Of a DNA stretch of 64,000 bases, positions 24,466 through 34,500 are shown piece by piece (positions within the stretch are counted from its first letter, which is position 1; each line of letters opens with the position of its first letter). The stretch comes from Fagopyrum homotropicum (lineage: Eukaryota; Streptophyta; Magnoliopsida; Caryophyllales; Polygonaceae). The stretch spans positions 106,894,082 to 106,958,081 of the forward strand of contig BSWB01000007.1 of NCBI GenBank assembly GCA_033239125.1, written 5' to 3'. Below the pieces are notes generated by a model, which was not told the DNA's origin, made no database searches, and was given only the letters and a program-made list of their open reading frames with translations. Position numbers and translations under genes: made by a program.

Positions 24466-24655
24466 TGGACAGAGGTGCACAATAACCGAAGCCTAGAAAA
24501 TCAACAATCATCAATTTTTCGAGATGCCTCAAACCCTTGATGCACATACCATGACCCGTTAGGAATATCGCTCAATCCGACTTTGGCAAGACACAAGCAC
24601 CCGGCTATGTGAATGGTGCCGACTTACTCATCATCATGATTGACTTCCCCAAACC
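24466..24655 (-). other. Conserved noncoding block (copy B)
   Basis: Same block as 8281-8465 and 28265-28455. The best core is CCGACTTTGGCAAGACACAA on the plus strand and the following CCCGGCTATGTGAATGGTG. The flanks (24032-24465 and 24656-25040) are AT-rich with only patchy similarity between families and no gene seen. Confidence 0.7.
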
Positions 24656-25039
24656 TAATTGTTTCTTTCTAACACTTTCAGCCAATATCTCAACTTCACT
24701 TTCACTTGCTTTTCACTTGCTTGCTTGCTTCCAAATTCCCGGATAGGTAAAGGGAGGCAAATATGTATATGAGGGGCTAAAGCATGATCAAGAAGAAGAA
24801 GAGAAGAGAATGAATTGCCTTAATCATCCCAGGAAGAATGTGATAGAACTCATCATGTGGTGTCAACCTTCAAATCCAACATAATTTTGATAAAAACAAA
24901 GTATTAAACATGCTAAAACTTCAAACAAGGCATTTTGCAACTTAAACATATCATAAAACCTTTCGAGCATATAAAGATTTCAAAACCAATATGCAAACAG
25001 AATCATCACTGAGGTCATATCCAGAGAAGAAGCACAAAA

Positions 25040-25145
25040 TCGTTTCGAAAAACTCTCAGTTAAGAAACCACCTCGGTCGAGGTGTTCTGACGTCATCCGA
25101 GGTGCCTACCTCGTCCAGTCAAGAACATCCCAGTCGAGGTCATAA
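25040..25145. repeat. Insertion of B-type palindromic words in noncoding DNA
   Basis: Copies A (about 28850) and C (about 8846) have an uninterrupted AGAAGCACAAAATTTT...AAATTTTT stretch here. In B it is split by roughly 90 bp that hold several words (CACCTCGGTCGAGGTG, CATCCGAGGTG, CCTCGTCC, CCCAGTCGAGG). So the words were gained, in B's lineage, as a block at a defined site. Confidence 0.65.
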
Positions 25146-25317
25146 AATTTTTGTTTTTTTTTTTTGTGTTTTTTTTTCAAACTAGTTTTTGACGTTTTTC
25201 TCAAACAAAAACATGTATGTATGCATGTAATGGCAAATAAACACATGAAGCATAAATAAGACAATAAAATCCAAATAGAGTCATACAAGCATACACACAT
25301 AGTCAAATCATACATCC

Positions 25318-25355
25318 AAATACCCCATACTTTGGACACATTGTCCCAATGGGTC
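25318..25355 (-). promoter_or_regulatory. Second hairpin plus purine-tract module, internal (copy B)
   Basis: Sense GACCCATT / AATGTGTC stem with one mismatch around GGGAC, then AAAGTATGGGGTATTT. It is equivalent to 8995-9039 and 29002-29046. Confidence 0.55.
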
Positions 25356-25435
25356 AAATAAAAGTCAAAGGAACAGGAAACTCACCGGACCTAGCTGAAC
25401 TGCATAATAAATAAATAAATAAAATCCATGCAGTT

Positions 25436-26021
25436 CTAATCCTCGTCAGCTAGTGGCGGTGGTAGTTGATATGGAACATAGGGGTGCTAGGATGGATCAA
25501 ATGGGTACCTCATCATATGATGGAACTGAATCTCCATCATACGCTGCTGGTAATGCTGGCTCTCTCTAATCTGATGCATCCAGCCATCAGTGTATCTACG
25601 CTCATCCTTAAAGCACTAGGACATATCCACTGTCAAAGCAGCATAGGAGTCGATCATTTGATCGGTCAAGTCGTCGATCCGTCGGTGAGCCTCGGGATCT
25701 CTGTGCCTGCGAACTCTGCGCCGAGCTGGTCATGGTGGTGCCGCTACCTCCTCATCTGTCGCCTCGTCATCAAGGTCGACAATTGGCACACTAGGACCGG
25801 CGGTATAGTACCGGTCTCCATAGCAGCTCTGTCATCATCATACTCCTCCTCATCATCTGCAGCAGCATCCCTGGCATCCTTCATGTAAGGAAACCATGTA
25901 GAAGACCAATACTGTCGGTCAAAGACTCAGAACTGAGCTGATCAGAGAATGCCCTGTGGAGCTGTCGTCTCCCATGGCATAGCTATATATGGTGTACTAA
26001 GACCACAAGGGACGAGAATAC
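25436..26021 (-). pseudogene. ATHILA ORF-1-type protein, 3' part (copy B, separated by copy A)
   Basis: Continuation of the ORF that starts at 40074. Removing A and one copy of AATAC gives an open junction (ITRR then ILVPCGLSTPYIAMPWE), which matches the intact copy (GLIFPTHGGPPYAGMPWE). Downstream there are stops and frameshifts, with an acidic stretch (DAAADDEEEYDDD) and a Pro-rich end. The tail LPPPLADED precedes a TAG at 25436-25438. Confidence 0.75.
26017..26021. repeat. Target-site duplication of copy A, left (AATAC)
   Basis: AATAC directly precedes the LTR at 26022 and is repeated at 39256-39260. Confidence 0.95.
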
Positions 26022-27784
26022 TGTTCGCCACTTAGCGTGCGTGCAATCAAGCTTTAAATTTATAAAACTAGAATAAAAGCAAGCGAACCCGCAGTGTACG
26101 GATCGATATAGTTAAGCAAGAATTCCAGAGTATCGAACACAGGGATTTGGGGGGAACGAACTCGATTGCAGGTTATCAAGCAAGTAAATATGGGAGTTTT
26201 GCAAATTATTGGGAAAACAACAATCCTAAAGATCCAGGTATCCAGCTGTGGCAATCGATTCAAGATATACTTAATGATGTAAAGACAGAGTTAAGATATG
26301 CAAAGGTATACTAATGTAAGGTAATCGTACGGTGAAGTTCCAAAAACCTTATATAACTCACCTACAAGGCACTCTCTATACAGGTTGTTGAGGCTCAATA
26401 TAGAAGGATTCTAGAGACGAGAATTAGTGTCAAATACCCAAACTTATAACCCAAGGATCAAGACTAACTTAACCGATTGAGGTTATGACACTCACAATCG
26501 AGGTAGAGGTTGTTGAGGCTTCACTACCACCTAGAAAAGACAAGTCTAAACTAAGCTAAAGCAAATCTTTAACTTTAGATTAAAGTAAAAGCAGGTTCGT
26601 AGACTTAAGGGAAATCACGGTTAGTTCTTGAGGTTCCACGGCCGTGGACTCAAGAACAGACCGTAATTTAGGGTTGTCGGCGATATTTCTCTAACTCTCA
26701 GGGTCTAATCTGTTTGCGATCGATCTATCATCATCTAAGCCACAACTATCAACCCTTCACCTTAGAATTGTTAAGGGTTTTTAGCCAATAACAGTCATGT
26801 TGATATCAATTCAAGAATTAAAAGATAAAAAGATGAAAACTTTCAAGAACTTTCAATAATCTTCAATTCGATCTCAAAGTCACAAAGAGAACAAGCAATG
26901 TCAAAAGATTCACAATAGAACAAGCAATCGTAATCCTAGGAAAGAAAAAAGAAACGGGATGTCAATCCGTTTTCCGAGTCAAACCTAAACAAGAAGAGAG
27001 ATCTTCTTGCAAAATCTTCCAAGAACTTCGATCTTCCGCCAATCCGGAGATCTCAACAGCAATCTCCACCAAAAGTGCGAGATTAAAGGAATTGCCAAAC
27101 ACGAACTTCGATCTCCCAAAGAGATGTCAATAATTCCCAGCAAGCTAAGTGAAGTGTAAGCGTGTCTAAGCGATGATGAATGAGGGTAAACGGGGGTAGG
27201 CGAAGGTGACGGAATCTTGCTTCGTCCGTCTTTTTATAGTGTAGGGCAAAATGTCGGCCCGGCCCAATCTTTAAAAGATCGTGGCTTCAAAGTGTGGCGA
27301 AAAGATTCGCCAAGATCACGGTCGTGGAAGTGTTCCACGACCGTAATTTAGAGCGTGGAAACAAATACGGTTTGCAGCATATGTTCCACGGCCGTGTAAT
27401 CCCCTGGAATGAACATGAATTTCTGACTCCAAATCCACGGTCGTGGAATTGAACGTGGAATGTGATACGGCCGTATTTTAGGGCATGGTTTAGGGCAAGA
27501 ACGTGATTCTTCCCTAAACTCGTGCATTCCTCAAGTAAAACTCCAATTTGCTTCCAAAGAATGTCCTCAATTCGTGGACATATCAACTCAACTCTCCTTT
27601 GCTCGATTCCGTTCGGAAATAGCTCCAAATCACCTATAATCAACATAGAACTAGTGTAGACATCCATATCGACAATATAGGTAATACTAGCTCACATATG
27701 CACAAAGTTCAATCAAAGACTATCAATATGAATCAAATACGTTTAGAAAACGTGCCTAAAATATCACAATATTTCATGCTAACA
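26022..27784 (-). repeat. 3' LTR of copy A
   Basis: 1763 bp, sense TGTTAGCATGAAATATTGTG to GTGGCGAACA. There is an A-type hairpin phrase at 26626-26690 (arms GTTCTTGAG / CTCAAGAAC around CCACGGCCGTGG) and a cluster of words at 27312-27485 (CACGGTCGTGGAA, CCACGACCGTAA, CCACGGCCGTG, ACGGCCGTATTTT). Confidence 0.95.
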
Positions 27785-27823
27785 AATAACCCCATACTTA
27801 ACACTTGCTTGTCCCTAAGCAAG
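27785..27823 (-). promoter_or_regulatory. Polypurine tract and hairpin next to the 3' LTR (copy A)
   Basis: Sense AAGTATGGGGTTATT precedes the LTR start TGTTAGC. The hairpin CTTGCTT / AAGCAAG (27804-27810 and 27817-27823) has loop GTCCCT. Confidence 0.7.
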
Positions 27824-28264
27824 GTCTCTCAAAAAGCTTTAAACAAGAGTTAGGATGAAATATGTGTACCTTCTTTTGGATGAATGTGACTTCTAAAGAA
27901 TAGATCATTCTCAAACCTTGCTTCAATCGTTTTTCAAACTTTCACACACTTAATCAAAGAGTAAAAGGCAAAGAAAATTCATGAACCAACTTAACTTCTA
28001 AACAAGCATTATAACCTTCAAACATTATCAAAATCAATCACAAGAAACTTCAATTTAGATCACCAAGTCATATAACATTCTTTTGATCTTAAGGACTTTC
28101 AAAGAAAAGGTCTAGAATATGGAAGGGAGGGGAAAACTTTAAGGGAAAGTGGTGCATAAATCCGGGAAAGTGGACAACTACCTTCTTCTTCTTATGCGGT
28201 TTCCGCAACACTTCAACTTAGAGCTTCGCTCTCTTCTTTTCACTTTTCGACTTTACTTTTGGAG

Positions 28265-28455
28265 TTATGGATAGAGGTGCACAAAAACCGAAGCCTAGGA
28301 GATCGGCATTTCTCAAATTTTTCAAGAGATGCCTCAAACCCTTAGCGCACATACCATAATCCGCTAGGAATATCGCTCAATCCGACTTTGGCAAGACACA
28401 AACACCCGGCTATGTGAATGGTGCCGAGTTACTCATCGTCATGATTGACTTCCCC
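28265..28455 (-). other. Conserved noncoding block (copy A)
   Basis: Third copy of the block. It starts at GAGGTGCACAAAAACCGAAG (plus strand) and runs through GACTTTGGCAAGACACAAAC to CATGATTGACTTCCCCAAC. The rest of 27824-29001 has no gene. A short second conserved piece (AATTCCCGGATAGGTAAA near 28552) is also present in B and C. Confidence 0.7.
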
Positions 28456-29001
28456 AACCCTATAATTTCTTTCTATTCAATTGATTGCAAATAATTGCTC
28501 TCATGGCCCTCCCACATCAAACATGCCTTTTTCTCATTCACTTCTCCGAATTCCCGGATAGGTAAAAGAGGCTAATATTTCAATGAGGAGCTAGATGATC
28601 AAAGAAAGAGGAAAGAAAGTATTGAATTGCCTTAATCATTTCAATAAGAAGTATAGGAACTTATAACGTGATTTCAACTTCAATTTCCTATCATGATTTA
28701 GGTAACATTTTCACATTATAGAACTTGCAAAAGAGGTAAAATTCATTCATTCAAATTCTTTTCAATTCACAATCCTTTTAAGCATGCAATTGTCATCAAA
28801 CTCAATTCACAAGTAGTATTTATCATGGAAATCATCTCAATTCATTAGAAGCACAAAATTTTCAAAATTTTTCAAGTTTTTATGGGTTTTTCAAGTCACT
28901 TTTCATGCAATGCAATAAGGAAACGTGTAACACATAATGAAGATGCAACGATAGTCTCGAATGAAAGCAAACATAGAGAGTAGAGTTATTACAAACTTTT
29001 A

Positions 29002-29046
29002 GTACATCCCACCCCATACTTAGGACGAACATTGTCCCTAATGTTC
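29002..29046 (-). promoter_or_regulatory. Second hairpin plus purine-tract module, internal (copy A)
   Basis: Sense GAACATT / AATGTTC stem (29027-29033 and 29040-29046), then AAGTATGGGGTGGGATGTAC. The loop equals that of the LTR-border hairpin of the same copy. Confidence 0.6.
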
Positions 29047-29130
29047 AAAAGAAATAAAGAAAAGAAGAAAAGAAAAAGAAACTCACAAAATGGTGGCGGG
29101 AATGTCTAAAACAAACGATCATGCGTCCAA

Positions 29131-30699
29131 TCACTGCGGCGCCGGCGGAGGTGGGAATGGAGAGAAACTCGGATCATAAAACCGCCCAAACTGCTGGCGG
29201 TAGACGTCCCTCATCATGTGGTCAAGGTCGTCTAAGCGTCCGTCTCTAGCATCCGCCCGAATCTCTAGTGCTCCAACTCTCTCCGAAAGTCCGGTAGCCC
29301 AATCCGGCATACGCTCGTACCATCCCGGGGCGTGACTGTACCATGATGGGGCATCGGTCGGTACTGGTGCTGGTGGTGGTGGTGGTGCTGCTGGCTGCTC
29401 CGTGGACCAAGGAGGTGGGGTGGAATACCATATGGGAGGTGTGGCCATCCACGTGGGCCTCTCACTCACGCTAGCGCGGCGGGATGACGAGCATGAGGCT
29501 CTAGCCGGACGTGGAGAGCGTCGAGGTACATCTGGGGCCGCCTCCGGCTGGTCCGGAAACGTGCCAAACTCGTGCTCCGCTCCTCCTCCACTCTCGAACT
29601 GATCTCCCATATCCTCCTCCTCCACAACCGGTGGTAGAACGTAAGGAGGAGCTACTAGCCTGTTCGCATGCATCGCAGCGAACGTCTCCTTCCAATTGTG
29701 GCGTCCCACCACAATGGAATACTCCGGCAGCCACTCAATCCCCCTACCCGTCCTAGTCTCCCAAGGCATGCCCGCATAAGGCGGACCTCCATGTGTGGGG
29801 AAGATGAGTCCCCTAACCATAAAAGCATGTAGCCCTAAGGGAACGGCCGGTATGCGGGTGCAAGCAGAAAAATCTACACCAAATGTCCTAGCAATGTGGG
29901 TAACTATCCCACCATATCCAATGTTCCCCTTCTTCTTGTTCTTGAGTTTACTCATCGTAGCCGCCAAAAGAGTGGCACAATCTGCACGGCGACCGTATAG
30001 CATGCTATAGAGCAAGAATAGCTCATCCGTCTTAATCTTTTGGGGCGTCTCCGTCCTAGGAAAGAGACACTCCGAAAGAACGCGGTGTGCTATCTTCAAG
30101 GCTAGATGGTACATCAATCTAGCCTTGGTATCGGCGGGTTGCCAACGGTCCTCGTCGGCGTATATCATCGCTACTTCCTCCCAAAAGTTCTTGGGGTAAA
30201 CTCCACTAGGAAATCGACCGTTATAGGTCTCATGGAACCCGAAAATGGTCCCAAACTCAACAATACTCAAATGGTAGTCTTGTTCCATGAGACGGAAGGA
30301 GACGGTCCTATCTACGTGGCTATGCTCGAAGGACGTCACAACCTCCCGGGTGATCTCCTCATAGGCGTCTTCACGAATGTTCGTGAAGACAAGCAATCCG
30401 GCTCTATCCAAGAGCCATGTAAGATCATCAACAATGTTGAGAGGATGTAGATCCTCCAACAACAAATACCTAGGACCTATCACTGTCCTCTCCTTGATCC
30501 GGTCAAGTGCAACAAGGTGGTTCTCATGTATGGTTGGGATGCTAGGGTGAGGAGGTGAAGATGGAGGTGAAGGTGAGGATGGTAGTGAGGGAGATGAGGG
30601 TGGTGGTGCCCTAGAGGTGGAGGGATTGCCCTTTCTTTTCTTATTTTGCTCTCCCTTTTTCTCTTTTATCCTTCCCGACATTCTCCTTACAAAATCCAT
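29131..30699 (-). CDS. ATHILA ORF-1-type protein, intact (copy A)
   Basis: 522 codons, uninterrupted, in the position of env-like genes downstream of pol. A basic head (MDFVRRMSGRIKEKK) leads into a Ser/Pro-rich stretch (about residues 25-55). The conserved family region follows (about 60-345: ERTVIGPRYLLLEDLHPLNI, VSFRLMEQDYHLSIVEFGTI, KARLMYHLALKIAHRVLSEC, GNIGYGGIVTHIARTFGVDF, PYAGMPWE). It ends in an acidic and Pro-rich tail (SPFPPPPAPQ). I see no signal peptide or membrane helix, so an envelope role is not supported. The basic head and acidic tail suggest a nuclear or nucleic-acid partner (inference). Function of the family is unknown. The ATG at 30699 lies just after an A-type word cluster. 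Confidence 0.85.
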   Translation of the reverse strand: MDFVRRMSGRIKEKKGEQNKKRKGNPSTSRAPPPSSPSLPSSPSPPSSPPHPSIPTIHENHLVALDRIKERTVIGPRYLLLEDLHPLNIVDDLTWLLDRAGLLVFTNIREDAYEEITREVVTSFEHSHVDRTVSFRLMEQDYHLSIVEFGTIFGFHETYNGRFPSGVYPKNFWEEVAMIYADEDRWQPADTKARLMYHLALKIAHRVLSECLFPRTETPQKIKTDELFLLYSMLYGRRADCATLLAATMSKLKNKKKGNIGYGGIVTHIARTFGVDFSACTRIPAVPLGLHAFMVRGLIFPTHGGPPYAGMPWETRTGRGIEWLPEYSIVVGRHNWKETFAAMHANRLVAPPYVLPPVVEEEDMGDQFESGGGAEHEFGTFPDQPEAAPDVPRRSPRPARASCSSSRRASVSERPTWMATPPIWYSTPPPWSTEQPAAPPPPPAPVPTDAPSWYSHAPGWYERMPDWATGLSERVGALEIRADARDGRLDDLDHMMRDVYRQQFGRFYDPSFSPFPPPPAPQ

Positions 30700-31527
30700 T
30701 TTTCACCAAAATCACGGTCTGTTCTTCAGGTTCCACGGCCGTGGTTTACCCAGAGACCGTGATTCGTCTCAGAATCTTGCGAATCTCAGCAAATTCACCA
30801 ACAATCGCCACAACAAGCAGTCCTAATCTAATTCCTTCCAGTCTTTGTCAGTTCTTCCTAAAAATCTATAGCAAAAACGAACCAAATCCGCGAAATTCAA
30901 GAAGAAAGAATAAACCTCTTTTTCGGATTGAAAAACCCGAAATGCACGTTTGTTGATGGATTTCCGCTCGGTTTGTCGCTTCGATCTTATTCGTGGTTGG
31001 ATTTTCTGCAGTTTAGGATGAAGAATCGTTGAAAACGATTAGAAAACGAGGAATTGGAGGAGGTCGTGGGGTTTCGGCGTTTAGGGCGTGGAAAGGGGTA
31101 AGTTTTTTGGAAATTTTGTGAAGAATGTGGCTTATATAGTCGCAAGCAAAATTTTGAAAATCACGGTCTGTCGGGGTGTTCCACGGCCGTGGAAATGTAC
31201 GGACCCGTGGTTTTGGTGATTTTTCAAAGGCTTTTGAGAATTACGGCCACTGTAGCTATGACGACCGTAATTTAGACCGTGGAACCTTCTGTAAAGCTTC
31301 AAAGTCCAAATTTCGTCGCTCTTCTTCGACATTATTCTCCCTTTCTCCTTTTCCATCGATCCTACAACCAAAAACACGAACATACCGGAAGAAATCGAGG
31401 CAAAATAAAGCGAAAACGTTTATTCTAAGCTAAACTATGAATCGAAAACAAAAACAAAAATGCAATACCTTGGGTTGCCTCCCAAGAAGCGCTTTGTTTA
31501 AGGTCCGTAGCTAGACCAATCTCGCAC
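30700..31527 (-). other. Spacer between pol and ORF-1 with A-type words (copy A)
   Basis: No ORF of note. There is a hairpin phrase at 30710-30770: an 11-bp outer stem AATCACGGTCT / AGACCGTGATT around CCACGGCCGTGG. More words lie at 31155-31285. The spacer probably acts as leader or intron for ORF-1 expression (inference). Confidence 0.6.
31467..31486 (-). promoter_or_regulatory. Hairpin with donor-like end after pol (copy A)
   Basis: CTTGGGTTGCCTCCCAAG (plus strand 31469-31486) forms a six-base-pair stem. In sense it ends CAACCCAAG|GTATTGC, which fits a plant 5' splice site. Equivalent sites are 11397-11416 (C), 40831-40850 (B, one mismatch) and about 47890-47910 (B', degraded). Confidence 0.5.
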
Positions 31528-34500
31528 TTATTCGAGTGCGGTAGGCGCAAACTCCTCAGCTTGGAGTTCCGGCGTATACTTCTTGAGTCGTTGACCGTTC
31601 ACCTTAAAACTTCCGCTAGCTTCACCCCATACTTCAACTGCACCATGGGAGAAAATACGTTTGATTAGAAAAGGTCCGGTCCAACGGGATTTAAGCTTAC
31701 CTGGAAAGAGGCGAAGTCTTGAATTGAAGAGGAGAACTTGATCCCCTTCTTTGAAGTCCTTTGGAATGATATGCTTATCATGCCAACGTTTTGCTCTTTC
31801 CTTGTAGATCTTAGCGTTTTCATAGGCGTTCAAGCGAAGTTCATCCAGCTTGTTGATGTCTAGGAGACGCTTCTCTCCCGCTTCCTTCATGCCGAAATTC
31901 AGCCACTTGATAGCCCAAAACGCTTTGTGCTCCAGCTCTACCGGCAAATGACAAGACTTCCCATACACAAGGTTGTATGGTGTGGTTCCTATGGGAGTCT
32001 TGTACGCAGTCCGGTACGCCCATAATGCATCATCTAGTTTCAAGGACCAATCCTTCCTAGTCCTTGAAACCGTCTTCTCTAGGATTCCCTTGATCTCCCT
32101 ATTTGAGATCTCAACTTGTCCACTCGTTTGTGGATGGTAAGGGGTAGCGATCTTGTGAGTAACCCCATACTTAGCTAGAAGAGCTTCAAAGCGACGGGCT
32201 ATGAAGTGAGAACCTCCATCACTAATGATTGTCCTTGGTGTTCCAAATCGCGGAAAGATGGTCTTGTTGAAGAACTTAACCACCACCATGGCATCATTTG
32301 TGGGAGAGGCAATTGCTTCCACCCATCTAGAAACGTAGTCTACCGCCAATAGTATGTATTGGTTTCCACAAGAAGATGGGAATGGTCCCATGAAATCGAC
32401 TCCCCAAACGTTGAAAATCTCCACCTCTTGGATGTTGTTGAGGGGCATCTCGTTCCTTCTAGAAATATTGCCTGTTCTTTGACAAGCATCGCAGCAAGAG
32501 ACAAAGGATTGCACATCTCTAAATAAAGTAGGCCAATAGAATCCAGATTGTAATACCTTTGCGCTAGTCTTGTTCGAACTAGCGTGTCCTCCACAAGGTA
32601 GTGAATGACAATGGCGGATGACACTTTGCATCTCATCTTCCGGTACACATCGCCGGATGATGCCATCCGGACCTCTCTTAAAGAGGAGAGGCTCGTTCCA
32701 ATAGTATTCCCGGACGTCCTTAAAGAACTTCTTCCTTTGTGCGTAGGATAGTCCGGGCGGTATCTCCTGGCAAACCAAATAGTTAACAAAATCAGCAAAC
32801 CATGGTTCGTTACCTTTGGAGATCTCGTTGATGCACTCCTCTATGATGTGTAGGTGTTCGTCCGGAAAGGAGTCATCAATGGGTAGATGGTCGTCCTCTA
32901 GATGTGTGAGGCGACTCAAATGATCCGCAACAGAATTTTCTGAACCTTTCTTGTCGCGGATCTCAAGATCGAATTCTTGTAGGAGAAGAATCCATCTAAT
33001 TAGCCTTGGCTTCGCGTCTTTCTTCGCAAGGAGGTACCGGATCGCGGCATGATCCGTGTAGACAATCACCTTTGCACCTACAAGATAAGAGCGAAACTTG
33101 TCAATAGCGTAGACAATGGCTAGAAATTCTTTCTCTGTAGTGGCGTAGTTGAGCTGAGCTTCGTCTAGCGTCTTGCTAGCGTAGTATATGGCATGGGTTC
33201 GCCCTTCCTTTCGTTGTCCAAGAACAGCTCTAATAGCTACGTCACTAGCATCGCACATAATCTCGAAGGGGAGAGTCCAATCCGGGGGTTGGATAATAGG
33301 TGCTGAAATTAGAGCTTGCCGAATAGTGTTAAACGCATCTAAACATTCCTGCGAAAACTCAAAAACCGCATCCTTCATCAATAGATTAGTGAGAGGTTTT
33401 GATATCTTAGAAAAGTCCTTAATGAAGCGTCTATAAAATCCAGCATGTCCTAGGAAACTTCTTATCCCTTTCACCGAAATTGGGGGAGGAAGTTTCTCTA
33501 TGGTCTCTATCTTAGCCTTGTCTACTTCTATCCCTCTACTAGAGACTAAGTGACCTAATACGATTCCTTCCTTAACCATGAATTGACACTTCTTCCAATT
33601 AAGAACTAGGTTAGTGTCTTCACAACGTTGTAAAATAAGAGAAAGGTTAGAAAGGCAATCGTTAAAAGAGGAACCGTATACGGAAAAGTCGTCCATGAAG
33701 ACTTCCATGATTTCCTCTACGTACTCGGAGAAGATGGCCATCATGCACCGTTGAAAGGTGGCTGGGGCGTTGCAAAGCCCGAACGGCATTCTCCTATAAG
33801 CGAACGTACCCCAAGGGCACGTGAATGTGGTCTTCTCCTGATCGTCCGGATGTATCGGAATCTGAAAGAAACCACTATAACCGTCAAGGTAGCAAAAATG
33901 TGAATGTTGTGCTAACCTTTCAAGCATTTGATCGATGAATGGTAAGGGAAAGTGATCCTTCCGCGTTGCGTTGTTGAGCTTGCGGTAGTCTATGCACATT
34001 CGCCATCCAGTCACGGTTCGGGTAGGAATGAGTTCGTTGTTTTTGTTGGTGATGACCGTCATTCCCCCTTTTTTCGGAACTACTTGAACTGGACTCACCC
34101 ATTTGCTATCGGAGATAGGATAGATGATACCTGCATCAAGAAGTTTAAGAATTTCCTTCTTGACAACCTCCTTCATGGTCGGATTCAACCGCCTTTGAGG
34201 TTGTCTTGAAGTTCTAAAATCCTCCTCCATTAGTATCTTATGCATACATAGGGAGGGTTTAATTCCTACTAAGTCCTCGATAGTGTAGCCTATGGCTTTT
34301 CTATGTTTCCTAAGGACTATCATGAGCTGTTCATGTTCATCTATGCTTAGTTCGGAGCTAACAATGACCGGACAGGTAGAATTAGATCCAAGAAAAGCGT
34401 ACCTTAGATGAGTAGGAAGTGGTTTGAGTTCCATCACTTTCGGAGCTTCCAATGGTCCTTGAGGGGCATCCGACGTTTCCTTAGAAGTTTCTAAGGTTGT

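Noticed and set aside
27287..27667. 126-codon minus-strand ORF in the LTR (longer version at 38554-39138)
   Set aside because: It lies in LTR sequence, differs in length between the two LTRs through point changes, and has no counterpart in other families.
29246..29756. Several ORFs overlapping the ATHILA ORF-1 gene on both strands
   Set aside because: Shadow frames of a GC-rich coding region; they lack family similarity.
29131..30699. Retroviral envelope protein
   Set aside because: It is in the env position but shows no signal peptide, membrane helix or cleavage site; similarity is to the ATHILA ORF-1 family.
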